NCBI GenBank assembly: GCA_026936335.1
Contig: JAPMXV010000036.1
Span: 124,001-188,000 of the forward strand
Direction of reading: 5' to 3'
Length of the DNA: 64,000 nt
Origin: Mantamonas sphyraenae
Taxonomy: Eukaryota; CRuMs; Mantamonadidae
The notes beneath the pieces are model-generated. The model was not told where the DNA came from. It saw only the letters and a list, made by a program, of their open reading frames with translations, and did not search any database. Shown here one piece after another: positions 1 through 9,737 of the stretch. A program made the translations under genes and the position numbers. The first letter of the stretch is position 1. The number at the start of each line of letters is the position of its first letter.

Positions 1-1866
1 TACCCGTGTGCCCGCGAGTACATGTGGCAATCCTTCATCGCCAACGATCTCGACGCCATCGAATGCTTCCAGACCGGATGCACCTGTGTGTTTTCCCGCC
101 AGGAGATCGGCGTCATGTGTCGCTACGAGGAAGATTCGGCCGACGACAAACAGCAGGAGCTCATACGTGCCTTTGGCATCCTTGCCACCGGTGGCCGTTG
201 GGTGCCTCCATCTCGCTTCCGCACCTCTCAACCCCGCCAAGGCACACCAGCAACCCAGTCACAACCAGAACCACAACCAGAGCCCCACATGGGCATCGTC
301 GTTCGTCACCCATCCGACGGCACCCAGGTTGGCCTGGTCGAATACACCGCCGCCCACCGCCTTGACTCTGTCAGCCTGGACAATGCAGTCGTCCAGGAGT
401 GCGACCGATGCAAGGCAAAGGTGAAGGACACGGGCTTCTACTGTCCCGAATGCGTGCACCTCCTGTGCTTGGAATGCATGTTTGCCGTCCACGACACTGT
501 CGATGGCCACAATCCCAAGATGCTTGCAGAGGCGCTGGCCGAACATGCGGCGCGTCGTAGCGCACGGCCACATGGAAGCATCCCCGCCAACAATGGCGCC
601 ACCACCGGTGATTCACAGCGAGACAACGAGGGCAATGACAATGCCACAGTGGTGGTGGTTGCCCCCGAACCGGAACCGGAGCCAGAACCGGAACCGGAAC
701 CGGAACCGCCTGCGTTTCCGTGTGTTGTGTGTCACACCGAATACCCAGAGCCTGTGGCAGCGGTGCATGATGACCACACTGTGTGTGAGGGATGCATGAG
801 CAAGGCCGTGCAAAAGGCCATTGGCAACAGCACACTGCAGCAGATGCATTGTCCGGAGCCCGAGTGCGGCGTCTCTTGCGACTTTGAGACCATTGTGCGT
901 GTGGTGAGCGACGTGGCACTCAAGGAGCAGGTGGCAGCGGAGTATTGGAAGGACCCGCCACAGACCTACGAGTGTTCCGTGTGCCTCGATGACGATCTGG
1001 AGTTGGAGGACATGCGCACGCTGGATTGCGACCATCGCTTCTGCGAGGATTGTCTGTGCAGGAACTTTGAGGAGCGCATCAGCACACGCACCACACAGAT
1101 GGTGTGCATGCAGGCTGGCTGCCAGGTGCCCATTGCCCAAGCCCTCGTCCAGGACATCCTCACCAACAATGGCAAGGCCGATCTCTTTGCCACCTTTGAG
1201 ACCTTTCAACTCGAGGATCGCTTCTTGCGCAAGCACGGCGAGTATTGCCCGCTGTGCCACTCAGGTTACGTCACCGAAGGCCTCAACCCTGAGGTCAAGC
1301 GCGTGACCTGTCCCAACTGCCGCGAGTCCATCTGCCGCTCCTGTGCAGTGCAGTGGCACACCGACATGACCTGTGCTGATTACGTGTCCACGTTTCGCAA
1401 TCCCAACGCAGAAAGCGACCGCCGCTGGCTGGAGCGCTTCACAAAGGCGTGTCCCGAGTGCAGGACGCCCGTGCTGTACATGGACGAGGAGAACAGGCCC
1501 AAGGAGGCGTGCAACCACATGACATGCGGTGCCTGCGACCACGAGTTTTGCATGATTTGCCTCGAGGCATACAAGACCGGCCACTACTCACGCGACACCA
1601 CCGAGTGTCCCATTTCCAACATCAAGATCTACCAGGACAAGAACGAGGGCCACATTGTCAAGATGAAGGAGAGCCATCCCTTCAACAGCTTCACCGTGGC
1701 ACGCTACGACCCGCAGCAGCCCGACGACGCCGCCGAGCTCAAACCAGACAAGCGGACGGTTGTCATTCATGTCAATTCTACAAACAATCTCATCTTCCAG
1801 GTTGTCTGTCCCAAGGGCCCCTGTCCCTACGAAATCTACGACAGCGCGGAACTGGCCGCCGAGTGA
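1..1866 (+). CDS. RBR-type (RING-IBR-RING) E3 ubiquitin ligase, 5' partial
   Basis: Likely transfers ubiquitin to substrates through a Cys-linked intermediate, as RBR ligases (parkin/HHARI class) do. The frame is open from the left edge and the first ATG is at 22 (614 residues), so the N-terminus may lie outside the window. In order: a B-box-like Cys cluster (about residues 127-160), a Glu-Pro repeat (about 216-230), an atypical RING-like cluster (about 232-290), RING1 (about 317-370), IBR (about 411-455) and RING2 (about 483-530). RING2 contains EACNHMTC, whose first Cys (Cys497, counted from the ATG at 22) aligns with the catalytic Cys of RBR ligases. The gene converges on a CYLD-like deubiquitinase only 28 bp away. 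Family assignment is firm; substrates are unknown. Confidence 0.88.
   Translation, partial: YPCAREYMWQSFIANDLDAIECFQTGCTCVFSRQEIGVMCRYEEDSADDKQQELIRAFGILATGGRWVPPSRFRTSQPRQGTPATQSQPEPQPEPHMGIVVRHPSDGTQVGLVEYTAAHRLDSVSLDNAVVQECDRCKAKVKDTGFYCPECVHLLCLECMFAVHDTVDGHNPKMLAEALAEHAARRSARPHGSIPANNGATTGDSQRDNEGNDNATVVVVAPEPEPEPEPEPEPEPPAFPCVVCHTEYPEPVAAVHDDHTVCEGCMSKAVQKAIGNSTLQQMHCPEPECGVSCDFETIVRVVSDVALKEQVAAEYWKDPPQTYECSVCLDDDLELEDMRTLDCDHRFCEDCLCRNFEERISTRTTQMVCMQAGCQVPIAQALVQDILTNNGKADLFATFETFQLEDRFLRKHGEYCPLCHSGYVTEGLNPEVKRVTCPNCRESICRSCAVQWHTDMTCADYVSTFRNPNAESDRRWLERFTKACPECRTPVLYMDEENRPKEACNHMTCGACDHEFCMICLEAYKTGHYSRDTTECPISNIKIYQDKNEGHIVKMKESHPFNSFTVARYDPQQPDDAAELKPDKRTVVIHVNSTNNLIFQVVCPKGPCPYEIYDSAELAAE
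669..711. repeat. GAACCG-type hexamer repeat inside the RBR gene
   Basis: Imperfect tandem hexamers (GAACCG/GAGCCA) that encode an alternating Glu-Pro linker between the B-box and the first RING-like cluster. The length is probably polymorphic. Confidence 0.8.
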
Positions 1867-1894
1867 GCGCCCACTGAGCGCCCACGCTGCTGCC

Positions 1895-4800
1895 TCACTC
1901 GCGCTCGTACAGGCAATAGAACACATTCGTACACACGCGATGCTCGTGATCCTCCTTGTCCGCACCGTGCACCTGCATGCGCGCCTCGTCCTCCCTGTTG
2001 TTGCGCACCTTGTCAAACAGTGTTTTGACCCCGCGTTCTTCCGTCACCATCGGCACCGAGTTGGGCTCGGCGCTCGTTCGCCATCGAGTCAAAGTGGAAC
2101 CAACGATCCGAGCTCTGCTCACGCACGTAGCTGGTAAAGTGACCCGTGCCGATGGCCAGCACCGCAAACAGACGCATGCGTGTGTCGCCCTGCCCCGATC
2201 CACCCTGTGTCGTTGTTCCTCCTGCACTGCCTCCTGCCTCCTGCACTTCCTCCTGCGCTGCCTCCGCTTCCGCCGCCACTGCCTCCGCCGTTGCCACCCT
2301 CGGAGAACAGCACGTTCGCCAAATCGAGGACTGGCGAGGGAAGGATGGCGTCAAAGGTTTTGAACGTCTTGCCGTGACGAGGCATCTGTACAATGAGCAC
2401 ATCGGGCACGTGGTCGATCATAACCTGTGTGCTCTCTGCGTTGAGTTCCACCAGCTGCTGCACAGTGGGCAGCTCCTGCTGCTCCATACTCTTCTTCATC
2501 TTTTCGTCAATCAACAGGGACAACAGGTAGGACTGTGACAACACCTTGCTGTTGTGGTCGTGCATGTCCAACAGCGGCGCCACTCCCAGCGTGGCAAACA
2601 CCCTGTTCAGGAATTCGTCCACATCACGCTCGTCGCACTCCTCGTCTGGGATGTTGCCCGGCAGCACGTTGTTCAGCAGGCGCCTCCACGGCGACACCGT
2701 CGTGCGAGGCACCCACATGCGCGTGCGCAACGTGTTGACAATGTCCCGCAGACGCTTCTGGAATTCCCGTGCTCCGTCGTCGGCCACAGGGCTGTTCAGC
2801 ATCTTGTCGTCAAACACGTCCGTGAACGCAAACATGCCAAACAGCGTGGCGTCGATGTAGCACGAGTTGTTGAATCCCTGAATGCCCCTCAGGAAGCCCA
2901 GCATGTTGTGTGTGACGTACCCCACAGCTGGCACCACCTCATCCTCGCCAAACGCCGCCTCGTCATCTTCGATCTTGCTCGGGCCCAGGCGCCGGTCGTA
3001 CAGCGGCTCGCGCTGGTGATAGGACTTGAGCATGTGTTGGGACAGGTCACAGGATCGGCAAAACATCCGGTTGTTGCAGCTCTTGCAGTACACGGCCGCC
3101 ATGGGTTTGTGGCAGCTGCTGCAATACCAGTACAGCTCGTTGCTGTTGCCCATGTACTGGATCAGCGAATCATTGATGGCGTCCGTTGTGCCCTTGTCCG
3201 CCTTGTCATTACCCTCGTCGCCCTCACCTGCCGCCTTCTTCTTCGGTCGCGTCGTCTTTTCCAACTTGGATGTGCGATGCGAGTGCAGGTAGCAGATGTC
3301 GTCGCAGCAGTACTCGCAATAGTCCTTTTTGCAGAACGAGCAGTGTTTGCTCGCCACAATGTTCTTGCAATACTCGCAGATGATGTCCTCCTCCTCCTCC
3401 ACATCTGCTTCCTTCTCGCCCGCGCCGCCCTTGCCTCCTCCGATGCCGTCGCTAGGAGGCTGCACTTCCACCTTCCCCTTGCCCTTTCGGTCCATGTGCC
3501 ACGCCGGATCCACCAGCGAGTCGATGTCCTCCACGGGCAGTTCGCCGACACTGTCCTCGTGCTCCAACGTGGGCGCCTTGGGCAGGCTGCTCTTGTCAAA
3601 GTGCAGCTCAATCACAGGGTGCGCATCTGCACGCCGTTCGCCACGTACAACCGAGTCGCACTCGCGACAAAGCGACTGCATGTTCAGCATCGAGTACACC
3701 ACTGCGGGCTTCTGCTTGTGCTTCCCACCACCAAAGCACCGCTGGCACAGCGTGGAGGCCGCAAGGTCCTCAAAGCGCACATGCAGACTCAGTCGCCCCT
3801 TGGCGTGTGCCTCGGAGCAGCACTGCACGCAGTAGTCTGCCGCACAGTTCAGGCAGCGCACGGCTGCGTTTTGCGCCTGGCACATGTAGCACTTGCCAAA
3901 CCGAGGCACAAACGCACTCACACTCAGCTGCTGCGGCGCTTCAATCATCCGCTCCAGCTCGTTGTCCTTGTCCGAGTTGACACGCACCAAGCCAGACGAC
4001 GACGATGATGATGATGAGGAGGAGGAGGAGGGGGAAGACGACGAGGCCCCACCTGTCCCGCCCTGGCTTTCGCTCACATCCAACGCCACCAACTGCTGGC
4101 GCACAGTGTCCAGGTACGCATCCTCGGCATTGGTCACGGCCATGACGAGTTGGATCTCCGGGTCGAGTTCTTCGGTATCTGCGTCACCATCTCCGTCAAA
4201 CAGAGATCGGTTCTCCCACGCGGTGTACGCCTCGAGCTGTGCCTGCGAAACGGCATCCGGGTTGAGAACGCACACACGATGGTGGTCGCGCAAGGCATCG
4301 ATAGACCCCTTGAAAGCGCTGCAGTGGCGACACGTGATGGGTTTGGACAGGCAGACGTTCTGATGGTCACACGGCTGGTACTCCTGGCAGTGGGGACACA
4401 GTTGGATGCACGTGCGCTTGTGCTCGTCGAGATTGCGTCGAGGCACAGAGACGAGACACAGCGGGCATTGCACAGGGCGCATGGCACACTGTGAATCCAG
4501 GTGTTCCTGCATCTCGTACTGCGGCTGTGCTTTGCCACAAAAGCGACACTCCACGGTGCGGTCGGCACACATCTGCTTGTGTGCTTCGAGCTCGGCCGCA
4601 ACAAACTTGCGATGGCAATGCGGACAGTCGACAACCCTGTCCAGGCATTCGTTCAGCATGTGGCTCTCCAAGTGCACCTCCCCCACCTGACTCTTGCACC
4701 ACGGACACTGGGCAAACTTGATGGAGCAGCCGCGGTCCAGATGGTGGTTCATCATGCTCATGCGCATCTTTTCGTCACACATGGGACACTCGACCAGTTT

Positions 4801-7371
4801 GTCCGGATTCTGTGTGCACTCGTTGGCGCTGTGTTCACGCATCTTGTTGTGTTGCACCATTTCACGGCAGTCAAAGCATTCCTCCATGCGAAACGGGCAG
4901 CTGAAGCGCTTGTGGTAGTCGCGGTCCGAGCGCGTCATCATCTGGTTGCAGTCGGGGCACGGGTAGCGCTTGTACGGGTTGCTGTCGCACTCGTCCTCGT
5001 GCATCGACTTGTCCTCGCGCACAACCTCCTCGTGGCAGTACCTGCACTTGACCAGCTGCCGCGGGCACCGGTAGTCCAAGTGGAAGGGCAGGTCGCGTTT
5101 GGGCATGGTGTCGCCACACAAGTTGGGACACGGCCGTGGCTTCATGTTGCACTGCTCCATGTGCACCAACACCTCGTCCTTGGGATACTTGGTCCACTCC
5201 CACGACGGACAGTAGGGGCATTTGAACTTGGCCCGCGGATTCTGCTGGCTCACCTCCTCCAGATGCCGTCCGAAACACTCGGGTGTGTGCTCCTGCATCT
5301 CGTCCATGGGCAGATTCTCCGAACAGAACGCACACGTTTGCATGCGTCGCTTGCAATCGTTCTCCGTGTGCCACTGCTCCCTGCGCTTTTGCAGCGTCTC
5401 GCCGCACCCTTGCGGACACTCGATTTCACGATAGTCGCACGTCTTGACGTGGTTCTCCAGGTCCTCCGCCATAATCATGTTTGTGCGCAGTTCAGGACAG
5501 TATGGACAGTTCACCAGGCGTTTCGGACACGTTTCCCTGCTGTGTGCGCGCAGCTCATAGTTGGACACAAACTCCTCTTGGCAATCCATGCAGCGGAAGG
5601 GTGTGCGTGAGCCCAGGTTGCCCGTACCTCCCAGAGTGCCTGCACCGGCACGCTGTCCTCCCAGGCCAACGCCTCCGTACGTGCCGGGCAGCATGTTTTC
5701 CTCATCCTCGCTGTCTGCGTTGGCATCCAAGATGCCACTGCCTCCGTACGCCAGGTCCATACCCTCGCCTACGTGTGTGGTCCCATCCCTGTGCGACGGG
5801 TCTGCTTCGCTCTCACTCGCCATGGTGTCGACCTCGGCGGCGCCTGCCACGCCCGTCACGCCTCCCTCCCCGGCCGTGGCTCCAGCCTCCTTTGCCGGAC
5901 ACTTCAATTCGTGCCAGTCCATGTCCTTGAGGGCCACGTTTTCGCCGCAGTAGATGCAAGGGAACAGCCGGTGGTCGCAGAAGCTCTCGTGCTCCTCCAA
6001 GCTCTCTGCAGCCATCATGGGTGCGTAGGAAGGACAGTACTGGCAGCGGACGGAGCGTTTCACACAATCCCGAGTGCGGTGCGTGTGCATGGCGTTGTGT
6101 TTGACCTTTTCGTGGCACCGGCCACACTCCACGGTGCGTTCCGGGCAGTAACCACGCATGTGCGTCTCCCTGTTGCTGGTCAGGCTCAAAGTCTGGTCAC
6201 ACTGCGGACAGTAGCGCTTGCACTCCTTCAGGTGCTCCTCCGTGCTGTTCGAATGCGACGTGAAACAGTGCGAGCAGAAGCCGTTTCCCTGGCCACCCGC
6301 CAGATTCGAGGCCAACGTGGCCTCCTGTTCGTCAGAATGCTCGCTGCCCAGGGGCACCTCGTCAAAGTTGGACACCACCGGCGCCTGCAACGGCGCGCCG
6401 TCGTACATGGGCTGGATGGCGTCGGAATCGTCTGCGTCAAACACCTCGTCGTCGTCCTCGGAGGGCCCGTCGCACATGGTCACGTGCGTGCGCATCATCA
6501 TGTTGCTGTACATCTTGCCGCACATGGGGCACGCGCAGCTGTGCTTTCCTGTAATCTCCCGGTGTGTCCCTTTGGCGTAGCAAAAGAAGCACTCCTCCTC
6601 TCGCTCGGGGCACCGCTCGCGCATGTGATCCACCATCGTCGCAGTCGGCACCAGCGCACTGCACTGTTCGCATGCACTGTACACGCTGGTGCTGCTGTCG
6701 GTCGTCTTTCCTTTCCCTTTGTCGTTCAGCCAGTCGTTGTCTTCGTACTGCGGATACGTCGTGCCCAAACACGTCTCGGCATGCTCAAATGCCTCCTCCA
6801 GCGAGCGCATCAGGCCCATGCAGTCCTGGCACTGGCATGAATGGTCCTTCATGACGAGATAATCACCTGCGAGGTGTGGTGTGGTGTGCGCGGTGAGTGT
6901 GTGAGCAACGGCGGAATTCACCCTTTTCCCGCCAAACGCTGTTCCTTTTCCCGCGCGATTGCTCTCCATGCACACGCAGCCCCTCTACACGCGCCACAGC
7001 GACAGAGTAGAGCCCGAATTGGCGACGCGGATGTGTTTGGAGCTCTGTGGACAGTGTGCAACTCCATATCGGCGCGTGCAAACCGCAGGCGCCCTCCCGT
7101 GATCACAAGAGTGCTTCAACCTACCGCTTTTGGAGCACAGGGGACATCTGGGCACACAGTGGAGCTGCTTGTGGTCTGACAGCTTGATGCGTACGACGGG
7201 TTTGTGGCACTGATCGCATTCCACCTGGGCCTGTGGACAACGATCACGGTGCGCCTCAAGGTCGTCAAACTTGTTCAGGCAGTGGCTGCAGTACGACTTT
7301 TCGCACGTCTCCTCGTGCTCCTCCCACTCATCCTCCATGAAGTAGTGTCTGCACACAGGGCACGTGGGCAT
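1895..7371 (-). CDS. CYLD-type ubiquitin hydrolase with a giant TRAF-like zinc-finger array
   Basis: Predicted deubiquitinase of about 1,740 residues. Exon 1 is 7371-7125; an intron (donor GTAGGT at 7124, acceptor before 6866) joins a long exon 2. About 28 TRAF-type fingers of the form CPxC..H..C are followed by a Gly/Ser-rich acidic linker, three B-box-like clusters and a C-terminal USP domain of CYLD subtype. The Cys box is GFNNSCYIDATLF (Cys codon 2860-2862), the His box GTGHFTSYV (His codon 2139-2141), followed by FDSMA. The C-terminus lies in three successive frames: one change in the Gly/Ser repeat near 2222-2297, which a 76-nt intron or a 7-nt tandem duplication could explain, and a second near 2065-2075 with no room for an intron. 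Both look like indels or decay. The active-site residues I can see are intact. Confidence 0.8.
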
Positions 7372-7425
7372 CTGCGTGCGATGTGTGGCCGGAAATGGGT
7401 TGCGCTGGGAATCGCAGACACTCTT

Positions 7426-8871
7426 TCATTCCATCTCTGAAAACACACACACGTGTGCGTCATACGTAAACCTGTGGCAGTGGGAATAGTTGCCTGCTGT
7501 CTGCACGTGTTCCTCAATCGCCTTGCGCTTACGTTTGCGCGGCGACATGGCAAGCAACGTGTCAATCTCTGGCACGAGCGTCAGCTGCGGCATGTTGTTG
7601 TCTCCAAACCTGTCGGCCATGCTGTCAAAGAAGCACCATCCGGCAGGAGTGTTGACGTATGCTACAAAGTGCGAGGTGCCGATGCACAGGACGCTTTCCA
7701 GTTTCAAGGTGAGCGATTCCTCCTCGTCCTCGCCTTGCTCCTGCGCCACACAGCCACGCAAGTCCAACTGTGCCACGGGGAGAATGCTATCAAACACTTT
7801 GTAGTCCTTGCCAAAGCGGGGCATCTGCATGACGAGAACGCGAGGACGATGTGCAAAGCACAGGCGCTCGCTTTTAAGGAAGCCCAGCAACAGCTCGCGA
7901 ACGCTGGGCATGGCTGCGTACTCCTCCTTGTGGGTTTCATCCACAAACAGGTGAAGCATGTGCATGGATTGGGCCACACCTGCGTCGATGGCATCGGCGT
8001 TGGCCAACTGTACGTATGCAGGCGCCTGCAATTGCTCCCAGAGCACACTCAGTAGCTCCTCCACATCCCTTTCCTGGCATTCCTTGCGCGGATCGTTGTG
8101 GGGCAGCGACTGCGACAACATCAGCCGCCAGTCAAAGACATTCGACTTTGGCACAAACATTCGCGAGCGCAGCACATTGACAATATCTGTGCGCAGTGTG
8201 GCTGCAAACATGTCCTCGTTTCCACTGCTGCTACCGCTCGATTGAGGTTGCAACAGGTGGTCAAACGCGCTGCTGAACGCGTACATGGCCATCAGGGTGG
8301 CATCCAAGTAGCAGGAATTGTTGTCTGCTTGGATGCCCCTCCACGCGCCCACCATGCTCTTGTCCACCTGTGTTGCTACACTGACCAGTCCCGTGGCACG
8401 CACCTCGATGGGTGTCTCGGGAACCTCTGCCACGGGCCCCCATGATTCGTGCACCTTGACCACCGCGTGCGTCATGTCTCCAAACGACGATTCACTGGTC
8501 ATGGTACGATCCAGTGCCCCAGGATGCGCGTTGCTGCCCTGGCTGTGGTGTCCATTGACATGTGCGCTGCTGCTGGAGCCACCACCACCGGTGCTCTCTG
8601 CAGTTGGCAACTCCAGCACATCGTGGCCCTTTGCTCGGTGTGCACGGGGCCAACACGCTTCGCAGGACCATACACGACACTGGCGACATGTGTGCACGGC
8701 CAGGTTGAGTTTACACTGCATACACAGACCTCCGCCGTGCACAAAGGCAAACGCGTTGTGGTTTTGCCGCCTTCCCTTTTGGTGCACACTCGCGTGGCAG
8801 GCCACACAACGGATGCACTCGCACGTTGCACATTCCACCCAAGCTTCGTCGTTTCCACACGTGTCGCACAT
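7426..8871 (-). CDS. B-box/USP protein, CYLD-type deubiquitinase
   Basis: Single-exon deubiquitinase of 481 residues. The first in-frame ATG is at 8871; the frame extends two codons upstream without a Met. Two B-box-like Cys/His clusters occupy residues 1-80. A Ser/Gly linker follows, then a USP domain most like CYLD: Cys box QADNNSCYLDAT (Cys187), His box GTSHFVAYV (His401) and FFDSMADR. The KRKRK tract near the C-terminus could be a nuclear signal. It lies 54 bp upstream of the start of the large TRAF-finger CYLD-like gene on the same strand, and the two USP domains are clearly related, so a tandem duplication followed by gain or loss of the finger array is plausible. Confidence 0.88.
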   Translation of the reverse strand: MCDTCGNDEAWVECATCECIRCVACHASVHQKGRRQNHNAFAFVHGGGLCMQCKLNLAVHTCRQCRVWSCEACWPRAHRAKGHDVLELPTAESTGGGGSSSSAHVNGHHSQGSNAHPGALDRTMTSESSFGDMTHAVVKVHESWGPVAEVPETPIEVRATGLVSVATQVDKSMVGAWRGIQADNNSCYLDATLMAMYAFSSAFDHLLQPQSSGSSSGNEDMFAATLRTDIVNVLRSRMFVPKSNVFDWRLMLSQSLPHNDPRKECQERDVEELLSVLWEQLQAPAYVQLANADAIDAGVAQSMHMLHLFVDETHKEEYAAMPSVRELLLGFLKSERLCFAHRPRVLVMQMPRFGKDYKVFDSILPVAQLDLRGCVAQEQGEDEEESLTLKLESVLCIGTSHFVAYVNTPAGWCFFDSMADRFGDNNMPQLTLVPEIDTLLAMSPRKRKRKAIEEHVQTAGNYSHCHRFTYDAHVCVFSEME

Positions 8872-8902
8872 GGGCACAGCCCATCTGTCCGTCTCTTCCT
8901 CC

Positions 8903-9222
8903 TCACTCCTCTTCTTCCTCCTCTTCTGCTTGCTCTTCGCTCACCACATCCACCTCTGCAGCCGCCTCTGATGCAGACTGTTGCAATGCCAACGCCAGAG
9001 CTTCCTCCTCGTCCATGTCTGCACCCTGCATCTCTGCCACCAGCCGTTCTTCCGCCTCTGCCTTGCTCGCTGCCATCGCTCTCTCCAATTGTCGCTCCTC
9101 TTCACGCACAGCACTGCGTGTGCGTGCTGAAATGCGATCCAGCCCTGCCGAGCTGCCCAGTGCATCCGAGATTTGGTGGCCCTTGCCTGCACCCCCGCTT
9201 CCGCGGGCATTCCCACTGTTGG

Positions 9223-9253
<31 letters not shown>

Positions 9254-9627
9254 TTTCTTCTTCTTGCCAGTGCCAGTGCCTCCAGTAGTGCTTGCGGAGC
9301 CTGTGGAAGCATTGTCGTCGATGTCGTCTGTCAGTCGGCCCTCCAACGACGCTGCGTAGAGCCCGTCGTCCAATTCCAGCTCGCTTGCTTCCTCGCCTAG
9401 CCCACCCGCGCCATTGTCTTTGCTTCCATCTGCCCAATCTCTTCATTGTCTTCCCCATCGGCTATTTCGTCTGCCGACCAGGTGATGGCCCCCACCAACG
9501 AGTCCATGAACCCGCCCTTTGCCGCACCTGCGTCCTCTTCCACGTCGTCCACCTCTTCAGGTTGCGGCTTTGGCCTATTTTGGCCATCGCCCTTTTCTAC
9601 ACTCCCGTTCCCTTTCCCGTTGGCCAT
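8903..9627 (-). CDS. UIM-containing ubiquitin-binding protein (predicted)
   Basis: Small charged protein starting at ATG 9627. The N-terminal frame (MANGKGNG...) and the C-terminal frame differ. A 98-nt intron (donor GTGCGG at 9527, acceptor GGGCAG ending at 9430) restores phase and gives 208 residues; a simple indel is the alternative. A (TTC)n tract on the + strand encodes about 14 consecutive Lys. Two helices near the C-terminus fit the ubiquitin-interacting motif: acidic run, Leu, Ala, Ser in EEERQLERAMAASKAEAEE, and DEEEALALALQQSASE. The protein ends in poly-Glu. Its position beside two deubiquitinases supports a ubiquitin-linked role, but no enzymatic domain is seen. Confidence 0.55.
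9226..9264. repeat. TTC triplet repeat (poly-Lys on the minus strand)
   Basis: TTC/TTT triplets that encode a poly-Lys run in the UIM protein. Confidence 0.85.
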
Positions 9628-9737
9628 GAGTCCTGTGGCTGTTGGCAAAGGGGGGGGTGGAGAGAGCGTATGTGTTGGACTTGGCGATGCTGCGCACCCA
9701 CGGGATGCAGCACAAACACAAACCAACAAACACACGT

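Noticed and set aside
2554-4008. 484-codon open frame antisense to the CYLD-like gene (also 4501-5610 and 5773-6840).
   Set aside because: Complementary shadow of regularly spaced Cys/His codons; no independent homology or start context.
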